Shown here: positions 9,443 to 20,346 of the stretch, piece by piece
Position numbering within the stretch: position 1 is the first letter of the stretch
How the letters are laid out: every line of letters starts with the position of its first letter
Source of the DNA: Gari tellinella
Lineage: Eukaryota; Mollusca; Bivalvia; Cardiida; Psammobiidae
Length of the DNA: 64,000 nt
NCBI GenBank assembly: GCA_922989275.2
Contig: OV277861.1
Location: 51,871,623 to 51,935,622, forward strand
Reading direction: 5' to 3'
Position numbers and translations under genes: made by a program
Notes under the pieces: model-generated
The model's database searches: none
The model's input: the letters and a program-made list of their open reading frames with translations, nothing else
Told to the model about the DNA's origin: nothing

Positions 9443-10637
9443 TTAACCCTTTACCTGATAGCCCATTTCTAGTATTGAAGATAGGTGACTACTTAAAGCA
9501 GGTTGAAAATAAAGCAGATGCGCCTTAAGGCACATCCTGCTTTACTTTCAGCCTGCTTTAAGGGTGTATCAATGTCATGACTTTGGGAACTTTTCAAAGT
9601 ATATGAAAACACTCTATGATGGTTTTGTATTGAAGAGCTATTTAAGAAGAATGAAAAAATAGAAAAAGTGTACATTTTGGTGAACAACAGTTGGCTCTAC
9701 GACCATGTAAAATTTACCCCACTCACTTCCTCTTATTTTGTCCTTTTCAAACAGCCCGCTTCAATAAAACCCATTTTAAATGAAAACAAATATGATAATT
9801 GGTTTTGTGTTATTTATTTCCTATCTATGGTAGTATTTCTTCATACAAAAACTAATTTAAGAAAAAAAAGGCACCAAATGTGAAAGTTATAAAGCTCTAA
9901 ATATCATCGGTATGGTACTTTTTTGTAAATTTTGTAAGGGGCGATAACTCTTTTTACTTTAATAACTCAAAATTTTCAACACTGACCTTTCAATTTCTTT
10001 TCATATTTTGAACTGCCTTAGTATGGGCTTTCATCTGATAGAATATAAGAAAAAGTTAAATACTAGAACTATTTCATTTTCAAACTTTTTTACTTTTTTT
10101 CATAAACTAAAAAATCTAATAAAATCATGCCCTATATAAAGCATATTTTTGATATTCAAGGATCCATATTGTTCAAACCTGGTGCCTGCTTTGTTTAAAT
10201 TTGGTTTATATATGTGAACATACCACCATAGACATGAAATAAATAAAGAAAACCCAAATTACCATGTTTGTTTTGTTTTGAAATAAATTTTACTGAAGCT
10301 TGTACTCTGAATGGGTAAAATTTAAAGAAACAAATCCAAATTTGACAAACCTTTTCCAAATCGCTGTAGCTCAAAAAAAGGACACCACCATATATATTTT
10401 TTTTCATTTTTTCATTCATCATAAATAGCTCTTCCAAAAAAACAATGATAGAAAAAAAGTTTAATACTTTGAAAAAATGGCTCATGACATTGATACACCC
10501 TTAAGCTCTTATGTGCTTGAATATATAAAATATAATCCCTATAATATTTATTCATGACTGATTAAATTGGAACTATTTTCTTCAGTGGAGGAATAAATCA
10601 CATTCGCTAAAAGTCGCTTCTATGGGGCCAGGGTTAA
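9443..10637 (+). mobile_element. D-family MITE 3 split by a TTAA element
   Basis: TTAACCCTTTACCTGATAGC start; beta hairpin at about 9497-9560. After the 939-bp insertion it resumes at TTAAGCTCTTATGTGC and ends GGCCAGGGTTAA. Confidence 0.85.
9562..10500 (+). mobile_element. 939-bp TTAA element with 19-bp TIRs
   Basis: The ends are exact inverted repeats GGGTGTATCAATGTCATGA / TCATGACATTGATACACCC, flanked by TTAA on both sides (9558-9561 and 10501-10504). The interior is AT-rich and shows no transposase motif; the longest frame (96 codons, minus strand) is not recognisable. GGG..CCC-type ends and the TTAA target suggest a non-autonomous piggyBac-like or Kolobok-like element. It contains neither module alpha nor beta. 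Only one copy is in the window. Confidence 0.88.
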
Positions 10638-10708
10638 ATGGGCTAACTATCCCCCTTGGCCGTCTTTTCATGTCGTTATGTATTCCTCATAGAAGGTCAG
10701 ACGGCTGC

Positions 10709-10947
10709 TTAACCCTTTCCCAAATAGGAGCGCCTTTTAGCGCATTTAACTTTTGCCTACACTGAAGAAAATAGTTCCAACTTATATAGTCATGAACATG
10801 AATGAAAAGAAATAACTTCTATATCCTTGAAGATGATAGCTTCAAGCAGGCTGAAAGTAAAGCAGAATGCGCCCTTAGGCGCATTCTGCTTTACTTTCGA
10901 CCTGCTTTAAGTAGTCACTAGAAACTGGCTATGGGGTAAAGGGTTAA
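10709..10947 (-). mobile_element. D-family MITE 4
   Basis: TTAA at both ends, reversed orientation (TTAACCCTTTCCCAAATAGG to GGGGTAAAGGGTTAA), full beta hairpin with tip GCGCCCTTAGGCGC. Confidence 0.9.
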
Positions 10948-11044
10948 CCCGTTATCCAATAAATAAATCGTTCTTCATGTCTAATTATTCGTACACTAAT
11001 AAAAGTAGTTCCGAGCTGAAACATGTTGAACTTGAAATATGAAT

Positions 11045-11215
11045 GGCATTTCAAGTAACTTTTTATTTGGCGCTAAAGCTGGCTGAAAGTAAAACAGAAT
11101 GCTCCTTAACGAGGATTTTGCTTTGATTTCAATTTTCGTATTAGTGCATAACCCATACTCCATAGCCTATTTAGTTTTGAAGAAAGATGACTATTTAAAG
11201 CATGATATGTCAAAA
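11045..11215. repeat. Scrambled D/F-like remnant
   Basis: Short pieces of beta-type sequence (GCTGGCTGAAAGTAAAACAG, ACCCATACTCCATAGCC, ATGACTATTTAAAGCATG) occur in disorder. No ends are visible. Confidence 0.45.
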
Positions 11216-11435
11216 GGAAACAGGAACGTTATAAAATTATTTTCTATTCGCATATCCAAATACATATGTAAGTTAAACTTACATGATACCATGTTGGCTG
11301 TCTAATATGAGTAACCCTTTTAATTCTGTCTTTTCTCTTACGTTATCCTTTTCCGATCAGACGGAATTAAACGCAAAAACATTTTAACAAAAAGTAGAAA
11401 ATGGCAGTTGCTTTTATTGAAGAACAAACTGACGA

Positions 11436-11540
11436 TTTCCTTTCAAACTTGAGTGGCAAACAGCTTGCCAATCATTTGAAACTAGATCGAACGCCGGGTT
11501 ACTCAACGCCTTGCAAAACAGTTTACAGTGAACGTATTTG
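11436..11540 (+). mobile_element. Alpha-hairpin remnant
   Basis: GAGTGGCAAACAGCTTGCC and AGATCGAACGCCGGGTTACTC followed by CAAAACAGTTTAC: a worn alpha hairpin with A-like GAGTGGCAAAC flank. Confidence 0.45.
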
Positions 11541-11608
11541 TTTTGGACCAACGTTTTTGTTGGAACATTGTAACATTTTCACGGCTGTATAGTAGAGATG
11601 TTTTCTGT

Positions 11609-11860
11609 TTAACCCTTTACCTGATAGCCTATATATATTATTGAATATAGGTGACTTCTTAAAGCAGGTTGAAAGTAAAGCAGAATGCGCCCTAAGGCGC
11701 ATTCTACTTTACTTTCAACCTGCTTTAAGCTATCATGTGCTAGAATATAAAACATATTCCCTATAATAGATATTCATTACTGATTAAATTGGAACTATTT
11801 TCTTCAGCGGAGGAATAAATCAAATACGCTAAAAGTCGCTTCTATGGGGGAAAGGGTTAA
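11609..11860 (+). mobile_element. D-family MITE 5
   Basis: Full length, TTAA ends, TTAACCCTTTACCTGATAGC to GGGGGAAAGGGTTAA, with beta hairpin tip GCGCCCTAAGGCGC. Confidence 0.92.
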
Positions 11861-11880
11861 CCTGATTTTCAAGAGTCTAA

Positions 11881-12116
11881 TACATTGGAGAAAATCTCTC
11901 AACAAACGCGTGAATGCTAAAATTGTTAAGTTCATAGCAAACAGTTTACAGTCAGATCAGACGCCGGGTTACACGGCGTCTGACAAGGATCTTAACTGTT
12001 TGCTACTCAGATTTATAAATATCGTCAGAAAAAATAACAATTTTCTACATGATATGGTACTGCGTTTGTACCGGTAGTTAGATTGCGTTTAAAACGTGAA
12101 AGTCTACTACATTGTA
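11881..12116 (+). mobile_element. A'-family MITE
   Basis: Left TACATTGGAGAAAATCTCTC, right GTGAAAGTCTACTACATTGTA. The alpha hairpin (11937-12003) has arms CAGTCAGATC / GGATCTTAACTG with mismatches. Confidence 0.72.
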
Positions 12117-12194
12117 CCAAGAGACTTTACATCCCAACTGCACCAAGAGTGGTAACAGGTATCTGATAATATAAAACACCTATGCACCTACTCG

Positions 12195-12444
12195 TACAGT
12201 GGAGAATCTGTTATTCTTTCCCGTTTAAACGCAAACGTACGCAAACGCAAAGCACTAAAATGTAGAAAAGAACAACTTTTGTACAATTCTGATAATTGTT
12301 GTTCATCTTGGTGGCAAACAGTTTGGAGCCTGATCAGACGCCGGGTTACCCGGCGTCTGATCTGGCTCCAAACTGTTTGCACTTCAAATAATAGTTTTAG
12401 CGTAAACGCGTTTATTGGGAAAGAATAACACATTCTCCACTGTA
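12195..12444 (-). mobile_element. A-family MITE, young copy 5
   Basis: Full length, minus orientation, TA ends, intact TIRs, hairpin GCCGGGTTACCCGGC. Confidence 0.93.
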
Positions 12445-12593
12445 TCTCTCGATTCGATCAGTTTAACTCTTTCAACACTAAGCAACTCTTGTGGGTTATT
12501 ACGTTCCCTTGTGGGTCATTTCTAGTTACCAGAGCATGAATAAGTCCACTTGGAATTCTGGGTAATCATATAAATACTGCTCTAAGTTAGCAA

Positions 12594-12650
12594 ACAGTGT
12601 AGACCCTGATCAGAGGGCTACAATAGTTTCGTTCTGCTCTGCGGTGCTAC
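12594..12650 (+). repeat. L/M-type half hairpin
   Basis: GCAAACAGTGTAGACCCTGAT and CAGAGGGCTAC without a clear mirror arm. Confidence 0.4.
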
Positions 12651-12743
12651 ATTTCTGAAATATTGCCAATGCGTCTGATTTTGAATGGCTGCTAATTTTG
12701 GTGTAAAACTGAACGGTATATCTCATTGTAATAAGTTAACTCT

Positions 12744-12992
12744 TACAGTGGAGAATGTGTTATTCTTTCCTAATAAACGCGTTTACGCTAAAACTATTAT
12801 TTGCAGTGCAAACAGTTTGGAGCCAGATCAGACGCCGGGTAACCCGGCGTCTGATCAGGCTCCAAACTGTTTGCCACCAAGACAAACAAGAATTATCAGA
12901 ATTGTCCAAAAGTTGTTCTTTTCTACGTTTAAGTGCTTTGCGTTTGCGTACGTTTGCGTTTAAACGGGAAAGAATAACAGATTCTCCACTGA
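12744..12992 (+). mobile_element. A-family MITE, young copy 6
   Basis: Full length. TA on the left; the right TIR ends CTCCACTGA, so the right TA is mutated. Hairpin intact. Confidence 0.92.
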
Positions 12993-13205
12993 ATGTATCT
13001 AACGTTAGCGGCGAAGCCATGGTAACTTTTGCAAACAGTTTGGATCCTGATAAGATGCCGCGCTACGCGGCGTCTCATGTATATCCAAACTGTTTGACAC
13101 TCTTACCCTGTTTTGAAAAGAAATGTTTGAAAATTATCTTTTTAGAACAGTAGCATAACGACAGTTACGACCATTGTTGCAGAAAAAATAACTCCGAGCA
13201 TGCAA
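12993..13205 (+). mobile_element. G4-family MITE
   Basis: GCGGCGAAGCCATGGTAAC, an alpha hairpin with GGATCC arm and core GCCGCGCTACGCGGC, then AACAGTAGCATAACGACAG and TTGCAGAAAAAATAAC. It directly follows A copy 6. Confidence 0.7.
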
Positions 13206-13697
13206 TAAGTTTAGCGATATAGTAATTCTGCAATACATTTACACAGTGGAATCAAGATTATATCGTGCAGTTTAGTTTTGATATCACATGGCCAAAATCT
13301 ACAAGGGTTTACAAACAGCTGTTTTTATGTCAATATTCACTGCGCTGTGTGTTGTTTGCTTTTCTGTTAAAATGCAGGAACCACAAAAGTTATAGAAATG
13401 AACTTTTTAAAAAAAAAAAAAAGTTTACATCTTGATTAGACGATCGACTTATTTGGTTTTTATCTAATATTTAAAGACGTTGTGTTATATAATATATCGC
13501 GTTTATAATTCTAAAAACGCTCAGTACGAGGTTCTAGTGCAGTGGACGGGTTCACAAGAGTTTTTCAGATAACAATAGATGTAATATTAAAAAAACCTAG
13601 GTAATAAATCGTATCTATCAGGCTGCAGGAAGAAGTGTGGTTCATACTGGAGTGACGAAACTTAAAACTAAACTATAATGCACTTAGTCACTTTATA
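13206..13697. other. Unassigned AT-rich stretch
   Basis: No gene or recognisable family member seen. It contains an A-run (about 13411-13424). Confidence 0.3.
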
Positions 13698-13957
13698 TTA
13701 AAACCCCTTACTTCATAGCCTATTTCTTGTTTTGCAGGCAAAATCCACTCTAATCAGGTTGAAAGTACAGCAGAATGCGCCTTAAGACACATTCTGCTTT
13801 ATTTTTAACCTGCTTTAAAATACCATATGCTAAGATAAAGATAAAGAAGATATGTTTTATGTTACATATTCATTTCTGTTTAAAGTGGAACTATTTTATT
13901 CGGTGGAGTGAATTGAAATATGAAATGCCAGGTAAAAGACGCTTGTATTGGGGTTTA
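13698..13957 (+). mobile_element. D-family MITE 6
   Basis: TTAAAACCCCTTACTTCATAG start, beta hairpin tip GCGCCTTAAGACAC, end AAAAGACGCTTGTATTGGGG then TTTA. Diverged copy. Confidence 0.75.
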
Positions 13958-13982
13958 CAGAATCCATAGTTGAACTACGACG

Positions 13983-14184
13983 TACAATAAACGCCTTTAT
14001 TACGGACACTAAATTGTGTTAATTATAAGTGTTTACGACAGGTGACTGCTTAAAGCAAGGTGGCAGTAAAACAGAAAGCTCCTATAGGAGCTTTCTGTTT
14101 TACTGTCATCTTGCTTTAAGCTGTCACCTGTCTTTAATACAATGAATTAGTCTACTTTAGTCGTAATATAGAGGTTATACTGTA
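13983..14184 (+). mobile_element. F-family MITE 2
   Basis: Left TTATTACGGACACTAAATTG, right CGTAATATAGAGGTTATACTG. Hairpin GGCAGTAAAACAGAAAGCTC and mirror, tip CTATAG. Confidence 0.78.
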
Positions 14185-14236
14185 CTTCACTGCAGAACTC
14201 GAAAACCCAACCATTTGCAAACAATATGAATACCTC

Positions 14237-14462
14237 TGACCCATTTGTGCCCCGATCCAATATATAGGGCAGAGGCTAACAGTGTAGACTCTGATCAGAC
14301 GCCGCATTATGCGGCGTCTGATCAGAGTCTACAATGTTTGCTGATGGGAATTTCAATATAAATCAAATGAAAATGAACATTTGGACCAGGCATCCCTTTG
14401 ATAAAAAATGGACAAATCCAATATATAAACAAGGAAGAATCCACTAGGCGCAAAAGGGTCAA
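14237..14462 (+). mobile_element. B-family MITE 2
   Basis: CCCATTTGTGCCCCGATCC start, alpha hairpin core GCCGCATTATGCGGC, end CACTAGGCGCAAAAGGGTC. TTAA lost at both ends. Confidence 0.78.
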
Positions 14463-14463
14463 C

Positions 14464-14870
14464 TCTTGGCACAACTTTGGAACTACATGTGATACAGACT
14501 TTATATTTGATATGTGTAATCACATAAAAAGCTTTTGATCTCAGTACAACTTGGGTCATGTTGGACAAAGGTCAAGGTCATTCAGAGGTAAAATTGGGTG
14601 AATTTAATATTGGCCATAATTTTTGAACTGCGCGTGATAGAGACTTTATATTTGGAGTATGTACTCGACTCGAGAAGCTATGAAGCTCAGCACAACTTGG
14701 GCCATCCCAGAAAAAAGGTCAAGGTCATTTGGAACCCCGCAGAAGACAGACGGACACATATTTAAAACAGACAAAAGCAAGTTGTATTTGGACAACAAAA
14801 CAGACGAGCGTTGGCACCCGCATTTGGTGTCTTTGTTCACTTCCAGGGGTCAGTGAGTTCACAAGGGTTT
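14464..14870 (+). repeat. Bivalve-type dispersed repeat with internal duplication
   Basis: Two related units of about 145 bp: ACTTTATATTTG at about 14498 and 14643, and AAAGGTCAAGGTCATT at about 14565 and 14714. It ends with CAGAAGACAGACGGACACAT. The AAGGTCAAGGTCA and GACGGAC motifs are typical of common molluscan dispersed repeats. Confidence 0.6.
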
Positions 14871-15197
14871 AATAACGGACTTCCATTGGGTTAGTAACAA
14901 TAAAACATTCCGTAAAAGACATTGAAATCATGCCTTGATATTAACCAGGCATGAACGGATTACGGCATTATGTGACCTCAGATGCAATGCACGTTCAAAT
15001 GTGCCAATTAATCTGTCAAAGCCAGTTTAATCCTACCAAAGTTTTCCACCGGCCTGTAACTGCACCGCAAGTTATCTAATGCTCAGCAGATTGTCTTACC
15101 AACCCAATCGCTATAGCTATCACTTTATGGAATGTAATACATATACAATCAAGTCTGTCTTAAGCGGCCATTACAAAGAAGATCATTTGGTAGTGCC
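14871..15197. other. Unassigned spacer
   Basis: No gene or repeat family recognised. Confidence 0.3.
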
Positions 15198-15448
15198 TAC
15201 AGTGGAGAATCTGTTATTCTTTCCCGTTTAAACGCAAACGTACGCAAACGCAAAAGCGCTAAAACGTAGAAAAGAACACTTTTTGGACAATTCTGATAAT
15301 TCTTGTTTATCTTGGTGGCAAACAGTTGGGAGCCTGATCAGACGCCGGGTTACCCGGCGTCTGATCTGGCTCCAAACTGTTTGCACTGCAAATAATAGTT
15401 TTAGCGTAAACGCGTATATTGGGAGAGAATAACAGATTCTCCACTGTA
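15198..15448 (-). mobile_element. A-family MITE, young copy 7
   Basis: Full length, minus orientation, TA ends. One arm of the hairpin has AACAGTTGGGAGCC (one change from the consensus). Confidence 0.92.
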
Positions 15449-15559
15449 TGACACGTGGAAGCTAAAAAGAATACATAAATTACGGAAGAAAGTCCTAAAG
15501 GTTTCAGTATTACTATTGTCCTTTGTTTACCAATTTATTCCTGCATATTGCAATGAGCT

Positions 15560-15737
15560 CTCCAAGTTTGCTTGCTAGAATATTTCATTATAGACCTACA
15601 ATGGTGATCTAAAACACTGCAAAGTTTGTCCCATAGCAGATCATTTCATATGAAATAACAGACAGTGTAGACCATGATGAGACGTCAGGTAACGCTGCGT
15701 GTCTTCATAGTCCATAGTCTACACTGTTTGCCAATAA
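15560..15737 (-). mobile_element. M-family element with alpha-type hairpin
   Basis: ACAGACAGTGTAGACCATGATG...GTCTACACTGTTTGCC, with GGTGATCTAAAACACTGCA upstream. Related to 24565-24815 and 54289-54775. Confidence 0.55.
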
Positions 15738-15976
15738 TCTAAATACGTACTTTGACGCCTTTAATTTATTACTCCACTGCAGAAAATAGTTCAAATTTAT
15801 ATAGTCATTAACATGTATATCATGAGAAATAGTTTGTATATTTTAATAGCTGGTAACTTAAAACAGGTTGAAAGTAAAGCAGAATGTGCCTTAAGGCACA
15901 TTCTGCTTTACTTTCAACCTGCTTTTAGCATTCTCTTATCTTCAGAACTAGAAACTGGCTATTGGGTAATCGGTTA
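15738..15976 (-). mobile_element. D-family MITE 7
   Basis: Minus orientation: ACGCCTTTAATTTATTACTCC start, full beta hairpin tip GTGCCTTAAGGCAC, end CTATTGGGTAATCGGTTAT. TTAA lost. Confidence 0.8.
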
Positions 15977-16307
15977 TAAGCAGCAACGTGTTTTAGATAT
16001 CAGCGTGTTTATACATTGATTGTCCGCGGAGCAGGTGGTTTACTGTACGATAAAATGACGATAAAACGCATAATAAATTGATAAAAGCTTTCACTGACGG
16101 TAAATTCCAGACAAAAACGGGGTAGGGGTCAACAACAACTAGTAATTTGAAACGGGAGCTATGCAACAAAATCCGTAGAGAGCCATTCTATGAAAGATGC
16201 ACACTTCGGAATAAAGTGCAAAAGAACAAAGGTTGAACCTAACGTGACTCTTGGTGAGCGAGTCTGGGTGGCATGGCTCTCTACATACGTGATGAGGCAT
16301 TTGCAAC
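15977..16307. other. Unassigned spacer
   Basis: No gene or repeat family recognised. Confidence 0.3.
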
Positions 16308-16673
16308 TACAGCGCTCCCTCTCTACAACACCATCCAGTGGGAGACGAAAATTATGTGCGTTGTTGGGAGGGAGTCGTTATAAAGGGAGGGAAATTGGCG
16401 TACATTTGCAAACAGCTTGAATCCAGATCAGATGCCGCGTAACGCGGCTTCTGATTTTGATTCAAGCTGTTTGTCAACTCGTCATTAAGTTTTTTTCTAT
16501 CAAAATGTCCATTATATAACTTTGAGAAAAACAGCAGGCGACAATTTTAAGCAGACGGTATTGCAGCCATGAAAACGTTTAGACATAAATGTCTTGTTTG
16601 TGGAACTGCGACAGGGGTCGTTGTGAGGAGGGATTCGTTGTTGGGAGGGCCGTTTTAGAGAGACAGCACTGTA
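16308..16673 (+). mobile_element. C-family MITE 2
   Basis: Full length with TA ends. CAGCGCTCCCTCTCTACAAC left, AGAGACAGCACTG right, alpha hairpin with GAATCC/GGATTC-type arms, interior CAGCAGGCGACAATTTTAAG. Confidence 0.9.
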
Positions 16674-16725
16674 TAATAACTAGAAGTAAGTGATCCCCAC
16701 AACAATGAGTCCATGTTGACCAGTA

Positions 16726-16978
16726 GGGACCCCGTTTCATAAAACTTCGTACATGTATGACAAATGTTGTCGTAAGTCAGATTATAAAAGTTAAAATTAT
16801 TATTTATTTTTTCATCTAATCCTGTCTTGTGACATCTCTTTGGAATCGTCTATTCAAGAAGATTCTGAAGAGATGGCACAAGACATATTTAGATAGAGAA
16901 ATAAATATTAATTTAAAAGTAATTTTATGTTTGACTTACGACCGTTTTTGCCGTACGAAATTTTATGAAACGGGCCCC
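16726..16978 (+). mobile_element. I-family MITE 2
   Basis: GGGACCCCGTTTCATAAAAC left, AATTTTATGAAACGGGCCCC right, central TTTGGAATCGTC hairpin with mismatches. Confidence 0.88.
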
Positions 16979-17167
16979 AGAGCTGTAAGGACTGGGGTGA
17001 TGAAAAATGGTCGAAATAGAGATGAAGAGTGTGTTCCCCGTCCCATTTTGCTTCCTACTGGCATCATTACATGGCTTTGGGAGGACGTAATCCTGTCACT
17101 TATAATTGTAGGTTTATTCTTCAAATTGAACGTACTTTTGATTCATTATCTTAACTCTTTACCCACG

Positions 17168-17417
17168 TACAGTGAAGAATCTGTTATTCTTTCCCAATAA
17201 ACGCGTTTACGCTAAAACTATTATTTACAGTGCAAACAGTTTGGAGACAGATCAGACGCCGGGTAACCCGGCGTCTGATCAGGCTCCAAACTGTTTGCCA
17301 CCAAGATAAACATGAAATATCAGAATTGTCCAAAAGTTGTTCTTTTCTACGTTTTAGTGCTTTGCGTTTGCGTACGTTTGCGTTTAAACGGGAAAGAATA
17401 ACAGATTCTCCACTGTA
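17168..17417 (+). mobile_element. A-family MITE, young copy 8
   Basis: Full length, TA ends. The left TIR has one change (CAGTGAAGAATC). Hairpin intact except GGAGACAG. Confidence 0.92.
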
Positions 17418-17867
17418 AGCATCTATGCACCTTTATACATGTACGTCAGATGTTTTCGAATGAATATAATAGAAAGTGGATCATTTGCTCTTCCAAACTG
17501 AAATCTTCATTTCCAATATTTTCAAATACATTAATATCTTTACATAACTTTTAACATTTAGTTCATAATTATAAAGCACTATCTATACCAATATATATTA
17601 CTTTAATTTTAAAATAATAATTGTAAATAGTTTTAATTCATTTAAGACGTCGATTTAGTTGAGATCCAAATTATTCATACTCTTTCTGATTACTTCCAAA
17701 TAGCAATCTCAAAAATGCAGTCGAGTCTCGCGCTTTTCTTAGTCGAACTTACCATGTCGTAAAGTTGAAAAGTGGCTTAGTACAATATAGTTATTACATT
17801 GAACATCAGTGATTTTTAAATAAGGAAAATAAACCTTAAGAAATGCATGATCGGTTTAACGGAAGTG
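17418..17867. other. Mostly unassigned; possible O-family scrap
   Basis: GCAGTCGAGTCTCGCGC and AGTCGAACTTACC with AAAGTTGAAAAGTGGCTTAG (17717-17790) recall O elements. Otherwise nothing recognised. Confidence 0.35.
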
Positions 17868-18066
17868 CAGGGCTTCCATTTCTCCGGATTTTTTCTGTAT
17901 ATTTTTTATCCAAGCAGATGGTAGCTTAAAGCAGGCTGAAACTAAAGTAGAATGCGCCTTAAGGCAACTTCTATTTTACTTTAAACCTGCTTTAGGTAAA
18001 TCGCGTTTGAAAAATAGAAACTTTGGAAATCTTAGGATTTTTCAAGATCAACTTGTGGCAGCCTTG
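17868..18066 (-). mobile_element. E-family MITE 1 (CAGGG ends) carrying module beta
   Basis: Ends CAGGGCTTCCATTTCTCC and CAACTTGTGGCAGCCTTG. GAAGTG precedes and AAAGTG follows (6 bp, 5 matches). The beta hairpin is inside, with a worn tip. Confidence 0.82.
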
Positions 18067-18105
18067 AAAGTGAATCGTGGTTATGATGTTTGACGTAGAA
18101 GAAAA

Positions 18106-18292
18106 ATTCTCTGTTACGACCACTATAACAAAGGTTAACTGGTTGAATAAACGACAGGTGACAGCTTAAAGCATGATGACAGTAAAACAGAAAGCCCCTT
18201 AAGGAGCTTTCTGTTTTACTATTACCTTGCTTTAAGCAGTCACCTACGGTAAACAAACAATTTATTGGTCGAAGAAGAGAGGTTTAACTGTA
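18106..18292 (+). mobile_element. F-family MITE 3
   Basis: TGTTACGACCAC left, AAGAGAGGTTTAACTGTA right, hairpin GACAGTAAAACAGAAAGCCC and mirror. Confidence 0.75.
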
Positions 18293-18468
18293 GATGTTTG
18301 ACTGTAAATGTTTAGAGGGAGCGCCGCAGAAAGCTCCTTAAGGAACTTTCTGTTTTACTGTTACCTTGCTTTAAGCAGTCGCCTACGGTAAACAAACAAT
18401 TTATTGGTCGAAGAAGAGAGGTTTAACTGTAGATGTTTGACTGTAAATGTTTAGAGGGAGCGCCGCAG
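18191..18468. repeat. 139-bp tandem duplication, two units
   Basis: 18191-18329 is repeated at 18330-18468 with only a few differences. The unit starts in the hairpin loop of the F copy (AAAGC(C/T)CCTTAAGGA) and runs past the end of the F element to TTTAGAGGGAGCGCCGCAG. Confidence 0.92.
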
Positions 18469-18696
18469 AAAATATACCTAGTGTGGCAAGGGTTAAGGGC
18501 TTGGCTTAAACTCGTAATGCATAGAACGTTTCTTGTAAGATAAACACGAACAATTCGCGAAAATATCCACTTAAATTACTTGCACGAATTGATTTGCCCA
18601 TTTGACTTCTTTCCTTAACCAGGAGTGAAGTTGGTGTTATTAAGAATAACATAAGACCACAAAAAAGCCTTTTAAAAGGTCACATATTATAGAATA
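18469..18696. other. Unassigned spacer
   Basis: No gene or repeat family recognised. Confidence 0.3.
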
Positions 18697-19160
18697 ACCT
18701 TGTTACCTGGATATACACGATAACGCGAGCTCACCTAAGTTAAACTACCTGTATTTCAAAGTAAAACAAGGCTTAGCCACATATTAACCCTTTCCCCAAT
18801 AGAAACGCCTTTTAGCGTATTCACTTTATTCCTCCGCTCAAGAAAATAGTTTCAATTTAATCCGTCATGAATATATAGTATAGGGAACATTTTCTATATT
18901 CTAGCACATGGAAGCTTAAAGCAGGCTGAAAGTAAAGCAGAATGCGCCTTATGGCGCATTCTGCTTTACTTTCAACCTGCTTTAAGTGGTCACCTATATG
19001 CAATACTAGAAATAGGCTACATGTACAATGTATCAGGTAAAGAGTTAACTTCGACATACGGGTATGTTCGACTGAAGCAAACTCGAGATTATAAATTTCA
19101 GCTAAAGGCACGGAGAAATTCGTCTGAAGTAAATTTGGGTTATCGAGGTTCGAATTACCT
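18697..19160 (+). mobile_element. O-family MITE split by a D-family MITE
   Basis: Left part with AGTAAAACAAGGCTTAGCC up to 18787. After the D copy, CTTCGACATACGGGTATGTTC and the end TATCGAGGTTCGAATTACC. Confidence 0.68.
18784..19048 (-). mobile_element. D-family MITE 8, inserted in an O MITE
   Basis: TTAA ends (18784-18787 and 19045-19048), minus orientation, beta hairpin tip GCGCCTTATGGCGC. The host sequence continues on both sides. Confidence 0.88.
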
Positions 19161-19890
19161 TGATATTCGAAAATTTCTATGGAGTTTTCCATTTATTGTT
19201 TTTGAACTGTTTACTACTCGCTAATACTTACCTCGATATTCGAATGTTTCTTTGAAGTTTTCCATTGGCTGTGTTTGAAAGGTCTATTACTACATTTTAG
19301 CTAGTACTTACCTTGATATTCGAATATTTCTATGAAGTTTTCCATTGGTTGTGTTTGAAAGGTCTATTACATGTACAAGCTAGTACTTACCTTGATATTC
19401 GAATATTTCTTTGAAGTTTTCCATTGGCTGTGTTTGAAAGGTCCATTACTACATTTAAGCTAGTACTTACCTTGTTATTCTAATATTTCTATGAAGTTTT
19501 CCATTGACTGTGTTTGAAAGGTCTATTACAAGCTAGTACTTACCTTGATATACGAATATTTCTTTGAAGGTTTCCATTCGTTGTGTTGGAAAGGTATATT
19601 ACTAGCTACATGTATTACTTACTTTGATATTCGAATATTTCTATGAAGTTTTCCATTTGTTATGTGTGTAAGGTCTACATGTATTACTAGCAAGTATTCA
19701 CCTTGATATTCGAATATTTCTATGGCGTTTTCCATTGGTTGTGTTGGAAAGGTCTATTACTAGCTGTACTTACCTTGATATTCGAATATTTCTATGAAGT
19801 TTCCATTGATTGTGTTTGAAAGGTCTATTACTAGCTAGTACTTACCTTGCTATTCGAAAATGTCTGTGGAGTTTTCCATTGGTAACGTCG
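19150..19890 (+). repeat. Minisatellite, about 9-10 units of 70-80 bp
   Basis: The box TTACCTTGATATTCGAATAT recurs at about 19155, 19229, 19309, 19388, 19468, 19540, 19620, 19700, 19770 and 19843. It is followed each time by GAAGTTTTCCATTGG and GTGTTTGAAAGGTCTATTAC. Units differ by small substitutions and short indels. Confidence 0.93.
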
Positions 19891-20128
19891 AAAAGTAATT
19901 GGGAGCCATATCTCGTGATATCCCGATCTCTTAAAAATCATGATGTCATAACCCATCTAATACATTCACGGTATTAATAAAGTGGCTTAGTCTGCTCATA
20001 GATATATCGTCTGCTTTTATTGCGAAAGGCGCTTAAGCAATTTGGGTTAAGACAAAATTTAGATCGAGTATAAAACAGTTTTGATCATGATCACTAACGA
20101 TAATTGTCTGCTTTATGTATATCGTACT

Positions 20129-20346
20129 TTAACCCCTTCACTGCCTTACCCCGAGTACACTAGTAATTTTGAAACAGTTTGGTATCCTGATCAGACGCCG
20201 CGTAATGCGGCGTCTGATTAGGATACACATTGTTTTACACTCATTTCAATATTTCATAAGTCAAAATAACTAAATCTTTAATTTGAGAAATAAAAGCAGA
20301 CGACAATTGTTTAAAATTGATGACGTCATGGCAGTGAAGGGGTTTA
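20129..20346 (+). mobile_element. G1-family MITE
   Basis: TTAACCCCTTCACTGCCTTA start, alpha hairpin core GCCGCGTAATGCGGC, interior AAAAGCAGACGACAATTG, end GGCAGTGAAGGGGTTTAA. Confidence 0.85.
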
